Assembly: GCA_004020645.1 (NCBI GenBank)
Contig: SAQL01000005.1
Span: 124,001 to 188,000 of the forward strand
Length of the DNA stretch: 64,000 bases
Reading direction: 5' to 3'
Origin: Mesorhizobium sp.
Lineage (GTDB): Bacteria; Pseudomonadota; Alphaproteobacteria; Rhizobiales; Rhizobiaceae
The notes under the pieces were generated by a model that worked only from the letters and a program-made list of their open reading frames with translations, made no database searches and had not been told where the DNA came from. Of the stretch, positions 7,460 to 15,455 are shown in pieces; positions within the stretch are counted from its first letter, which is position 1; each line of letters starts with the position of its first letter. The translations under genes and the position numbers were made by a program.

Positions 7460-8971
7460 CTAGTCGATGTCGAAGGATACGCCCTGGGCCAGCGGCAGCG
7501 CCTTGGAATAGTTCACCGTGTTGGTGGCGCGCCGCATGTAAGCCTTCCAGGCGTCGGAGCCCGACTCGCGGCCGCCGCCGGTCTCCTTCTCGCCACCGAA
7601 GGCACCACCGATCTCGGCCCCCGATGTGCCTATGTTGACGTTGGCGATGCCGCAGTCGGACCCGTCGACGCCGAGGAAGCGCTCGGATTCCTGCAGGTCA
7701 CGGGTGAAGATCGACGACGACAGCCCCGCTCCGACCGCATTGTGCTGGTCGAGCACGGCGTCGAAATCCGAGTACTTCATCACATAGAGGATCGGCGCGA
7801 AGGTCTCTTCCGTCACCGGCGAGACCTGCTTGGGCATCTCGACCAGCGCCGGACGAACGTAATAGGCTTCGGGATGGCCGTTCTCGACCCGCGTGCCACC
7901 GGTCACCTTGCCGCCGTGAGCGGCGGCTTCCTTCAACGCGTTCTGCATGCTGTCGAAGGCTGCCTTGTCGATCAACGGTCCGACCAGCGCGGATGTCTCC
8001 AGCGGATTGCCGACCGAGACGCTTTCATAGGCCTTCTTGAGGCGCGGAACAAAGGCATCATAGATGCTCTCATGCACGAACAGGCGCCTGAGCGTCGTGC
8101 AGCGCTGGCCGGCCGTGCCCATGGCGCCGAAGGCAATGGCGCGCAAGGCCATGTCGAGATCGGCCGTCGGGCAGACGATGCCGGCATTGTTGCCGCCGAG
8201 CTCCAGCACGGCGCGGGCAAAGCGCTTCGCCAGCCGCGGACCGACATCCCTGCCCATGCGGGTCGAGCCGGTGGCCGAAACCAGCGGCACCTTCGGATGA
8301 TCGACCAGAATTTCGCCGACGGCGCGGTCGCCGATCAGCACCGACGTCAAGCCTTCCGGAGCATCGCCGAAACGTTCTGCCGCACGCTTGAAGATCGCTT
8401 CGCAGGCGAGCGCCGTCAGCGGTGTTTTTTCCGACGGCTTCCACACCACTGCGTCGCCGCAGACAAGCGCAAGCGCCGCGTTCCACGACCACACCGCAAC
8501 CGGGAAGTTGAAGGCCGAAATCACGCCGACCACACCCAGCGGATGCCAGGTTTCCATCATGCGATGACCGGGCCGCTCGGTGGCGATGGTCAGGCCGTAG
8601 AGTTGGCGCGACAGGCCGACAGCGAAATCACAGATGTCGATCATCTCCTGCACTTCGCCGAGCCCTTCGGACGGGATCTTGCCGACTTCGATCGACACCA
8701 GCCGGCCAAGCTCGGCCTTGTGGGTACGCAGTTCCTCGCCAAGCAGCCGCACCAGTTCGCCGCGCTTCGGTGCCGGCACCAGCCGCCAAGCCTGGAAGGC
8801 TCTATGCGCCTTGTCGATGGTCTCGGCCGCACCGGCTGGCGAGATCGTCTTCAGCGCAGCGATCTGCTCACCCGTCACCGGACTGCGCACGATAAGATCG
8901 CCGCCCGAAAGCGCGGCCTCAGCGACACCCAGTTTCGCCAGTAGCCCGGCTGTTTCTTTTGCAATCGTCAT
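7460..8971 (-). CDS. ALDH7-type aldehyde dehydrogenase (piperidine-6-carboxylate / aminoadipate semialdehyde type)
   Basis: A 503-residue NAD(P)-dependent aldehyde dehydrogenase. Catalytic Cys291 lies in GQRCTTLRR and general base Glu257 in VLELGGNNAG. Cofactor and fold motifs WKPSEKTPL and ATGSTRMGR are present, as is the ending SGAEIGGAFGGEKETGGGRE. The GQRCTT context and the overall pattern fit the ALDH7 (antiquitin, AmaB) branch, which oxidises alpha-aminoadipate semialdehyde in lysine breakdown. A glutaryl-CoA dehydrogenase gene lies 10 kb away, which is compatible with lysine catabolism but is weak support. It appears to be monocistronic, with a perfect palindrome 59 nt ahead of its ATG. 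Confidence 0.85.
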   Translation of the reverse strand: MTIAKETAGLLAKLGVAEAALSGGDLIVRSPVTGEQIAALKTISPAGAAETIDKAHRAFQAWRLVPAPKRGELVRLLGEELRTHKAELGRLVSIEVGKIPSEGLGEVQEMIDICDFAVGLSRQLYGLTIATERPGHRMMETWHPLGVVGVISAFNFPVAVWSWNAALALVCGDAVVWKPSEKTPLTALACEAIFKRAAERFGDAPEGLTSVLIGDRAVGEILVDHPKVPLVSATGSTRMGRDVGPRLAKRFARAVLELGGNNAGIVCPTADLDMALRAIAFGAMGTAGQRCTTLRRLFVHESIYDAFVPRLKKAYESVSVGNPLETSALVGPLIDKAAFDSMQNALKEAAAHGGKVTGGTRVENGHPEAYYVRPALVEMPKQVSPVTEETFAPILYVMKYSDFDAVLDQHNAVGAGLSSSIFTRDLQESERFLGVDGSDCGIANVNIGTSGAEIGGAFGGEKETGGGRESGSDAWKAYMRRATNTVNYSKALPLAQGVSFDID

Positions 8972-9027
8972 TCTCTGTCCCTTTCAGATCCCGTCTCATA
9001 TGGCGACGGCCAAGGCCTTGTGCCATG

Positions 9028-9050
9028 CCTGTGCCGATCGGCACATCAGG
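9028..9050. promoter_or_regulatory. Perfect palindrome upstream of the aldehyde dehydrogenase gene
   Basis: TGTGCCGATCGGCACA is a perfect 16-bp palindrome at 9030-9045. It is flanked by CCTG and CAGG, giving an imperfect 23-bp dyad. The centre is about 66 nt before the dehydrogenase ATG, where an operator would be expected. Which regulator binds it is unknown; no regulator gene is adjacent. Confidence 0.5.
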
Positions 9051-9143
9051 CGCTGTCATGGCGTGGCATTACTCGTTTCAGGGAAAAATCACCACCCTGG
9101 CATGGTCTAAGCCAAAGTCAGACCGTTGAACCAGCGAGTCGGC

Positions 9144-10418
9144 TCAGCGCGCTGTCTGCGCGGTCCCCCGCGCGGCGCCTTCCTTCATCAGGCGGTCGAT
9201 GTGCATGCGGATATGGGCGGCCTCGGCGGCCGTATTGGCAAGCGCAATGGCGCGGTCGAAGGCGATGCGCGCCTCCTCACCACGACCGAGCTGCATCAGC
9301 AATCCGCCTTTCAGACCGAAGAAATGGAAATAGCCGGAAAGCCTTTGTTCCAACGGCTCGATCATGGCAAGTGCCGCTTCCGGCCCGCGCACCTTGGCGA
9401 CCGCGACGGCGCGATTGAGCGTCACCACCGGCGACGGCTGCATCTGCTCGAGCAGGCTGTAGAGCAGCTCGATCTCGTTCCAGTCTGTGTCCTCAGGCTT
9501 TTCCGCCCGCGCATGCAGGGCAGCGATCGCCGCCTGCACCTGGTAGGGACCGGGCTTCTGATGGCGCAGCGCCTTGTCGACCAGCGCCAGCCCCTCGTCG
9601 ATCATCTTGCGGCTCCACAGGCTGCGGTCCTGGTCTTCGAGCAGGACGATTTCGCCGTTCTCGTCGAAACGCGCCGGCGCACGCGCATGCTGGAGAAGCA
9701 AGAGCGCCGTCAGGCCCATGATCTCCGGCTCGGTCTGGAACAGCCTGAGCAGCAGCCGGGCCAGCCGGATTGCCTCTTCGCAAAGCGGCGCCCGGGCCGG
9801 CGCCTCGCCGCTGTTGGTCGAATAGCCTTCGTTGAAGATCAGGTAGACCATGGCGGCGACCGCGGCGAGCCGTTCGGACCGCTCGACCGCACCGGGCGTC
9901 TCGAACGGCACGCCACCATCGGCGATGCGCGCCTTGGCTCGTGTGATGCGCTGCTCCATGGCGCTTTCGCCGACGAGAAAGGCGCGGGCGATCTGCTTGA
10001 CGCTCAGGCCTGAAACGATGCGCAGCGCCACGGCGATCTGCTGCGTCGCCGGCAGGTCGGGATGGCAGCAGATGAACAGCAGCCGCAATATGTCATCGCG
10101 GTAATGCGCGCCGTCCAGCCGTTCGGCGATATCGGTCTCGGCATCCTCCAGATCGGAGATCTGGTCCTCTTCCGGCAGCGGCGCCTGCTTGGCCCGCTTG
10201 CGCACCGCGTCGATGCCGCTGTTACGGCCAACGAAGATCAGCCAGGCTGCCGGATCGCGCGGCGGGCCGTTTGTCGGCCAGTTCTTCAGAGCTCGCAGGC
10301 ACGCGTCCTGGAAAGCTTCTTCCGCCGCATCGAGATCGCGGAAGTAGCGCAGCAGCGCACCCATCGCCTGTGGGCGGGCGGTGCTGATCGCCGTGCTGAT
10401 CCAGGTGAGATCGGTCAT
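9144..10418 (-). CDS. ECF42-type RNA polymerase sigma factor with C-terminal extension
   Basis: A 424-residue extracytoplasmic-function sigma factor, far longer than ordinary ECFs (about 200). Region 2 is at about 10-75 (FRDLDAAEEAFQDACLRAL) and region 4 at about 110-170 (LPATQQIAVALRIVSGLSVK, then VGESAMEQRITRAKARI). A helical, TPR-like extension of the DUF6596 kind follows (YLIFNEGYSTNSGE, TLNRAVAVAKV). This architecture with an adjacent DGPF/YciI protein defines the ECF42 group, which has no anti-sigma factor and is thought to be controlled through the extension. It starts at ATG 10418, overlapping the YciI stop by ATGA. Confidence 0.9.
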   Translation of the reverse strand: MTDLTWISTAISTARPQAMGALLRYFRDLDAAEEAFQDACLRALKNWPTNGPPRDPAAWLIFVGRNSGIDAVRKRAKQAPLPEEDQISDLEDAETDIAERLDGAHYRDDILRLLFICCHPDLPATQQIAVALRIVSGLSVKQIARAFLVGESAMEQRITRAKARIADGGVPFETPGAVERSERLAAVAAMVYLIFNEGYSTNSGEAPARAPLCEEAIRLARLLLRLFQTEPEIMGLTALLLLQHARAPARFDENGEIVLLEDQDRSLWSRKMIDEGLALVDKALRHQKPGPYQVQAAIAALHARAEKPEDTDWNEIELLYSLLEQMQPSPVVTLNRAVAVAKVRGPEAALAMIEPLEQRLSGYFHFFGLKGGLLMQLGRGEEARIAFDRAIALANTAAEAAHIRMHIDRLMKEGAARGTAQTAR

Positions 10419-10789
10419 GCGGGGATCCTGGCGGGGTTGAAGAGCGAAACCGGCCGTATTTCGTAGGAGCCGCCGCTCGGGTTGACCTCGGAAAGTTCGC
10501 GCGCAAAGTCGACGGCCTCGTCGAGATCGGCGCATTCGAGCGTGTAGAAGCCAAGGAACTGTTCCTTGGTTTCGGCAAATGGTCCGTCGATGACGACCGC
10601 TTCGCCCTTGACCCTTCTCAGCGTTGTCGCAGCGGTTGTCGGCAGCAGCCGCGCCACCGGGCCAAGCCGGCCGGCCTGAGCGTATTTTTCCTGCACGCCC
10701 AGGAGTTTTTTCACGACGGCATCGTCCTGTTCCTTGCTCCACGAGCAGACGACGTCTTCGGAGGCATAGCAGAGGATAGCGTAGAGCAT
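10415..10789 (-). CDS. YciI/DGPF-domain protein, partner of ECF42
   Basis: A 124-residue protein with the diagnostic DGPFAETKEQFLG motif (about residues 69-81) and the carboxy-terminal YEIRPVSLF. YciI-like proteins form small ferredoxin-like folds, and in ECF42 loci they are the usual sigma-factor targets. Their biochemical activity is unsettled. It is translated ahead of the sigma factor with a 4-nt overlap. A related but shorter-context paralogue is at 53966-54346. Confidence 0.88.
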   Translation of the reverse strand: MLYAILCYASEDVVCSWSKEQDDAVVKKLLGVQEKYAQAGRLGPVARLLPTTAATTLRRVKGEAVVIDGPFAETKEQFLGFYTLECADLDEAVDFARELSEVNPSGGSYEIRPVSLFNPARIPA

Positions 10790-10814
10790 GGGTGTGTCCT
10801 TTTCTCTGTCAAAG

Positions 10815-10841
10815 GACGAAACAGTAGGACCTATCCCGACA
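10815..10841 (-). promoter_or_regulatory. Candidate ECF-type promoter before the YciI-sigma operon
   Basis: On the minus strand TGTCGG (10841-10836) is followed after 17 nt by CGTC (10818-10815), 26 nt before the YciI ATG. As I recall, ECF42 factors use a TGTCGA-type -35 and a CG-rich -10, so this could be an autoregulated promoter. The match is from memory and has one mismatch. Confidence 0.4.
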
Positions 10842-10904
10842 TAACGTCGATAAAAAAATCACGTCCTGCCAGCACAATGAAAGCCTGTGGCTGCTCTTTT
10901 CGGT

Positions 10905-12011
10905 TCAGCCTTCCTGCGCCTTCAGCCATCTCAGAACGAGGGCTTCTTCGTCATCAAGACCGGGTATCGATCGCTTCCGCTTGTTCACATCCGCCATTTC
11001 GCTGAGCAGCCGTCCTTCGGACCAGGCTTCGAAAACTTGCGGGTGGATGTAACACCTGCGGCAGATGGCTCGCGTGTTGCCCAGCCGCTCGGCTACCTTG
11101 TCGATGACGCCGTTCATCACCCGCTTCTGTTGTGCCTGGCTTTCGGGTGGTTCGGTTTGCGCAAACAGCGACGCAGCATGGATGGTGGCGCCCCAGGTTC
11201 GGAAATGCTTGGAGCTGAAATCGGCCCCTGCCGTCTCCCTGATATAGTGGTTGACGTCGTCTGAGCGGATCGGTCGCCTGCTTCCATCCTCGTCGAGATA
11301 CTGGAACAGCTTCTGGCCCGGCAGATCCTGCGCCCCGCGCACGATCCTGGCGATCCGGCGATCTACGAGCTTCAGCTTCCATTCCTTGCCGGACTTGCCT
11401 TTGAAAGCGAAACGCAGGCTCGAGCCATTGATGTCGACATGGCGGTCGCGCAGCGTGGTCAGCCCAAAGCTGTTGTTGTCGCGGGCGTAGGCGGCATTGC
11501 CGACGCGAATCATCGTGTTGTCGAGCAGCCAGACCACAGCGGCGACAACGCGTTCCAGCGGCAGGCCGTGACGGCGCAGGTCGGCGTCTATCTGGCGTCG
11601 CAGCTCAGGCAGGCTCTCTGCAAAGGCAACCAGGCTCGAATATTTGACGCCGTCGCGCTCCTCGGCCCATTGCGGATGATAGCGATATTGCTTGCGTCCG
11701 CGCTGGTCTCGGCCGGTCGCCTGAATATGACCGTCAGCAACGGGCGAAATCCACACATCCGTCCACGCCGGTGGAATGGCGAGCGCCTTGATGCGGGCCA
11801 TGGTGTTCTCGTCGACGCCCTGCCCGTCAGGTCCTTTGTATGAAAATCCCTTGCCGGTCCTGAAACGGCGGATACCGGGCTCGGTATCGGTGACATAGGT
11901 GAGCGAGGCTCGATCGGCCGAGGCCTCTCCGCCATTCTTCGGCGCCCCGTTCTTTGGTGCAGCCTCCCTGGCAGCCGATTGGCAAGACGAAGACCCGGAT
12001 TTGTCCAGCAT
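10905..12011 (-). CDS. DNA topoisomerase IB (poxvirus/bacterial type)
   Basis: A 368-residue type IB topoisomerase that nicks and rejoins one DNA strand through a 3'-phosphotyrosine. The catalytic tyrosine is Tyr321 in RRCYIHPQVF. Other hallmarks are DNTMIRVGNAAYARDNNSFG, GLTTLRDRHVDI, the basic FKGKSGKEW and KHFRTWGATIHAA. The first 35 residues are a low-complexity Ala/Gly/Lys tail. The ATG at 12011 is preceded by GGAGAGG. It is a stand-alone gene, common in soil alphaproteobacteria and with no known essential role there. Confidence 0.95.
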   Translation of the reverse strand: MLDKSGSSSCQSAAREAAPKNGAPKNGGEASADRASLTYVTDTEPGIRRFRTGKGFSYKGPDGQGVDENTMARIKALAIPPAWTDVWISPVADGHIQATGRDQRGRKQYRYHPQWAEERDGVKYSSLVAFAESLPELRRQIDADLRRHGLPLERVVAAVVWLLDNTMIRVGNAAYARDNNSFGLTTLRDRHVDINGSSLRFAFKGKSGKEWKLKLVDRRIARIVRGAQDLPGQKLFQYLDEDGSRRPIRSDDVNHYIRETAGADFSSKHFRTWGATIHAASLFAQTEPPESQAQQKRVMNGVIDKVAERLGNTRAICRRCYIHPQVFEAWSEGRLLSEMADVNKRKRSIPGLDDEEALVLRWLKAQEG

Positions 12012-12156
12012 ATCCTCTCCACGGAATTTTCCCGTAGATAAGCGACGGACCGGCCGCTGGTTCCGCCATGGCTTTCACAAACATGTCAGGCTCACCGCAT
12101 GAACCCGTCTTCTGTCTATGTTCAGCGCTTACAAATCCATGCGGCATCGCCTGCCG

Positions 12157-13041
12157 TCATGCTTTCTCGAGCACGACCGGAATGACGTCGACCGCTTGCT
12201 CGCCGACCTGCCCTCCGGTCGTCTTCAGGATGCCCACGATCGGCGCGACATCCGAGTAGTCGCGGCCGTGGCCGACGGTGATGTGGTCGTTGCTTGCGCG
12301 CATGCCGTTGGTCGGATCGAATTCCTGCCATCCGGTGTCGCGCCCGCACCACACTTTCACCCAGGCATGCATGGCGTCGGCCCCTTCCAGCCGCGGTTTT
12401 CCGCGCGGCGGAATGGTGCGCAGGAACCCGCTGACATAGCCGGCGGGAATGCCGAGGCCGCGTAGGCCGGCGATCATGATATGCGAAAAGTCCTGGCAGA
12501 CGCCCCGCTTCAGGTCGAAGGCATCGCTTGCCCGGGTCTGCACCGTAGTCGCCTCGCCATCATAGGTGAAGTCGCGGTAGATACGGCTGCACAGGTCCAT
12601 GGCCGTGCTGACAGCGGAGTTGCCGGCACTGCTCCGCGCGTAACCCGTGATATCAGCAACGATGCCGGCATGGTCGCTGGCGGCCAGAAAGTGATGCGGT
12701 GTATCAGGCGACAGCGACCGCACCGCGTCGAGTTCCTCCCGCAGCCGGCGAATGTCGGGCGACACGTCAAGCCCAGGCTCCGGCCGCGAAACCGCGACGC
12801 GCGCGCTCATCCTGATGTCGAGCGCATCGTGAACGTCGCGAAAGGCGATCGACGTGACATTGTTGCCGAAGAAATCGGAAAAATCCGAGCGTTCGCTCGG
12901 CGCCGGCGCGAAGGACAGCGATGCGGCGATCACGCGCTGCACGCCCGATATCGTCGGCGGCAGCGCGCGCACCTGATGGCGGCCGCCGCCCGCCGCCGCG
13001 TCATAGTCGTAACGCAGATTGAGCCTGATGTCGTAGAGCAT
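12157..13041 (-). CDS. Transglutaminase-like cysteine protease-fold protein (amidoligase cluster)
   Basis: A 294-residue protein with an amino-terminal Transglut_N beta domain (about 1-90) and a transglutaminase-like core. Numbered from ATG 13041, the catalytic triad is Cys182 (RGVCQDFSH), His225 (DAMHAWVKV) and Asp242 (EFDPTNG). A GTG at 13047 would give two more residues and a GTGA overlap with the upstream gene. It is the last gene of a three-gene operon with the ATP-grasp/Alpha-E and DUF2126 proteins. In such clusters these proteins are predicted to cut or transfer peptide amide bonds, probably on a small peptide made by the ATP-grasp partner. No signal peptide is visible. Confidence 0.88.
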   Translation of the reverse strand: MLYDIRLNLRYDYDAAAGGGRHQVRALPPTISGVQRVIAASLSFAPAPSERSDFSDFFGNNVTSIAFRDVHDALDIRMSARVAVSRPEPGLDVSPDIRRLREELDAVRSLSPDTPHHFLAASDHAGIVADITGYARSSAGNSAVSTAMDLCSRIYRDFTYDGEATTVQTRASDAFDLKRGVCQDFSHIMIAGLRGLGIPAGYVSGFLRTIPPRGKPRLEGADAMHAWVKVWCGRDTGWQEFDPTNGMRASNDHITVGHGRDYSDVAPIVGILKTTGGQVGEQAVDVIPVVLEKA

Positions 13042-13043
13042 GC

Positions 13044-15449
13044 TCACCCGAAATAGGCTTTGGCGAGGCTGTTGTAGAGGCCGCCGATCTCGTTGGCGAG
13101 ATCGGCCAGGGCCTTCGCCGTCATATCCGATGGCTCCTTGATGGCGATTGCCGTGTTGAGCTGCAGGATCTCTTTCGCCGCCGGCGACATGTGCCCCTCG
13201 CCGCCGACAGCAGGCAACAGCGCGATTTCGGCCTTCAGCCGCTCAAGCTGGAACAGGATGGAGCGCGGGTTGAGCGGATCGAGCACCAGGAGGTCGATCA
13301 CCGTGCGCCGGCCGGCCTGCACCGGATACTGCCGCCGGTGGGTCATGACGCTGTCTCCGATCTCCAGCATCATGTCGAGCGCGCCGTCCGGTGCCGCAGT
13401 CCTGGTCAACCGGGCCAGCGTGCGGGCGATCTGGATGCCGCGTTCCAGGCGCCGGCCGATCTCCAGGAAGCGCCAGCCGGTGAAGCGGTACATATTTTCA
13501 TGCAGCAGGCCGGAAAACCCGGCGAGCTTGCGCAGGATGACCGTCATCGCCCGCGTCGCATCATCGCCCGGCGCCACCGTTGTCGCGAATTGATGAATGG
13601 TCTTCGACAGATCCTTCAGCGCCAGCCAGCCATCGGGCGAGAAACGGTCGCGAATCTGTCCGGCGCTGTAGACGGCGCTGTCCAAGGTGCCGATCAGCCC
13701 CGGCGGGATCGCGGTCTCGACGTCTATGCCGAACGGTTCGAGATAGTCTCTGATATCGGCAAGCAGCGGCATATCCGGGTCGGCGGCCTCGGCCAGCCGC
13801 ACGTGATAGGCGCGCAGGATGCGCACCGTGTCTTCCGATCGCTCGATATAGCGGCCGAGCCATGTCAGGTTTTCCGCCGCGCGGCTGGGCAGGCTGCCCG
13901 GCAATGTACGGGTGAAGCTGTCATGCTCTTGCGGCAGCAGCGTCTCGCGCTCCACCGGTCTGTCGCTGACCACCCAAACATCCGCCGCCTGGCCGCCGCG
14001 CTGCATGGCGATGGCCGTCGGGTCGAGCGAAAAGCCGACGCGGGCAAAACCGCCGGGCATAACCGTCCAGCCTTCCGGCGTTCGCGCCAGATAGACGCGC
14101 AGGGCTGCTGGACGCGGCTCCAACCAGCCGCCGACATAGACCGGCGTGGTCGAAAGCGTCACTGCTTCCTGTCCGACAAAATCGCCGCCGTTCTGCTCGA
14201 TCAGGGCTATCAGTTCGGCCCGCTCCCCGGCAACCAGCGCCGAGCCAAGCCTCGTGCAATCGTCGTCCTCGAAGGCAAGCCGTGTCGACAGCGCCGGACC
14301 GATCACCATGCGGTCGAGGTTAGCCAGCACATGGTCGCGTTCCGTGTCCCGCCCGCACCACCACGTCGCGACGCTCGGCAGCAGAAGCTCCTCGTTGCGC
14401 AATTCGCGCGAAATCTTCGGCAGGAAGGCGAACATCGCCCGCGTTTCCATCAGCCCGGAGCCGAGCGCGTTGACGGCTGAAACGGTCCCCCGGCGGATCG
14501 CCTCGACCAGCCCTGGCGTGCCGATCTGCGAATCCGGCCGCAACTCCAGCGGATCGGCGAAGGCAGCGTCGAGCCGTCGCCAAAGCACGCTGACCGGCAT
14601 CAACCCCGAAACGGTGCGCACCATAAGCCGGCCGCCGGAGACGGTCAGATCCTCGCCTTCGAGCAGCATGATGCCGAGATAGCGGGCGATATAGGCATGC
14701 TCGTAATAGGTTTCGTTGAGCGGCCCCGGCGTCAGGATGGCGACACGGCCGCCTGATACCTTCGCCATGCCGTTCAGCGCGTCGCGAAATCGACGGAAGA
14801 AGCCGGCAAGACGGTGCACATGCATCTCGCCATAGATGTCGGACAGCGCACGCGTGGTGGCGACGCGGTTTTCCAGCGCAAAGCCGGCACCCGACGGCGC
14901 CTGTGTGCGGTCACCCAGCACCCACCAGCCGCCGTCCGGCCCACGGCCAAGCTCGAAAGCGCAGAAATGCAGGAAATGGCCACTAGCCGGTCTGGTGCCG
15001 ACGACGGGGCGCAAATATTCCGGGCTGGCCGCGATCAGCCCCGCCGGCAGGATGCCCTTCTCGACCAGGCGGTTCGGCCCGTAGATATCGGCGATCGTTT
15101 CCTCGAACAGCTCGGCCCGCTGAACCAGGCCGGCACTGATCGCGGCCCATTCCTGCTCCTCGATCAGCAGCGGTACATGCGCCAGCGGCCATTCGCGCTC
15201 ATTGGCGCCGGCCTTATCGTAGACGCGGTAATAGACGCCGGCGTCGCGCAGATACTGGTCGGCGCGGGCGAAGCGCTGGGCGAGCTTTTCGGGCCCCAGT
15301 TCTTCCAGTGCCTCGATGAACTCCTTCCAGACCGGGCGGGGATTGCCTGATGCATCGACCATCTCGTCGACGACGCCGTCGATCGGCTGGTAGTGCTCCA
15401 GCAGGTTGTGCGGCCTGCCGCGTATTTTCTTGTGATTCCCCTTTGCCAT
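13044..15449 (-). CDS. Circularly permuted ATP-grasp / Alpha-E fusion protein
   Basis: An 801-residue fusion. Residues from about 70 to 480 are the circularly permuted ATP-grasp domain (COG2308), with GDRTQAPSGAGFALENR, VAILTPGPLNETYYEH and the basic VSAVNALGSGLME. From about 515 onward is the all-helical Alpha-E domain (COG2307), beginning SRAAENLTWLGRYIERSEDT. In many genomes these are two genes; here they are one. ATP-grasp enzymes of this type are predicted peptide ligases. The Alpha-E domain always travels with them and its role is unknown. It begins 6 nt after the DUF2126 gene and overlaps the following transglutaminase gene. Confidence 0.9.
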   Translation of the reverse strand: MAKGNHKKIRGRPHNLLEHYQPIDGVVDEMVDASGNPRPVWKEFIEALEELGPEKLAQRFARADQYLRDAGVYYRVYDKAGANEREWPLAHVPLLIEEQEWAAISAGLVQRAELFEETIADIYGPNRLVEKGILPAGLIAASPEYLRPVVGTRPASGHFLHFCAFELGRGPDGGWWVLGDRTQAPSGAGFALENRVATTRALSDIYGEMHVHRLAGFFRRFRDALNGMAKVSGGRVAILTPGPLNETYYEHAYIARYLGIMLLEGEDLTVSGGRLMVRTVSGLMPVSVLWRRLDAAFADPLELRPDSQIGTPGLVEAIRRGTVSAVNALGSGLMETRAMFAFLPKISRELRNEELLLPSVATWWCGRDTERDHVLANLDRMVIGPALSTRLAFEDDDCTRLGSALVAGERAELIALIEQNGGDFVGQEAVTLSTTPVYVGGWLEPRPAALRVYLARTPEGWTVMPGGFARVGFSLDPTAIAMQRGGQAADVWVVSDRPVERETLLPQEHDSFTRTLPGSLPSRAAENLTWLGRYIERSEDTVRILRAYHVRLAEAADPDMPLLADIRDYLEPFGIDVETAIPPGLIGTLDSAVYSAGQIRDRFSPDGWLALKDLSKTIHQFATTVAPGDDATRAMTVILRKLAGFSGLLHENMYRFTGWRFLEIGRRLERGIQIARTLARLTRTAAPDGALDMMLEIGDSVMTHRRQYPVQAGRRTVIDLLVLDPLNPRSILFQLERLKAEIALLPAVGGEGHMSPAAKEILQLNTAIAIKEPSDMTAKALADLANEIGGLYNSLAKAYFG

Positions 15450-15455
15450 GGCTGA

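Noticed and set aside
7427..8944. A 505-codon open frame antisense to the aldehyde dehydrogenase gene
   Set aside because: It mirrors the real gene on the other strand, has no recognisable motif and reads as Arg/His-rich sequence, as expected from GC-rich codon bias. The same holds for long antisense frames at 3349-4098, 13191-14480, 15510-16508, 37857-38729 and 60602-61657.
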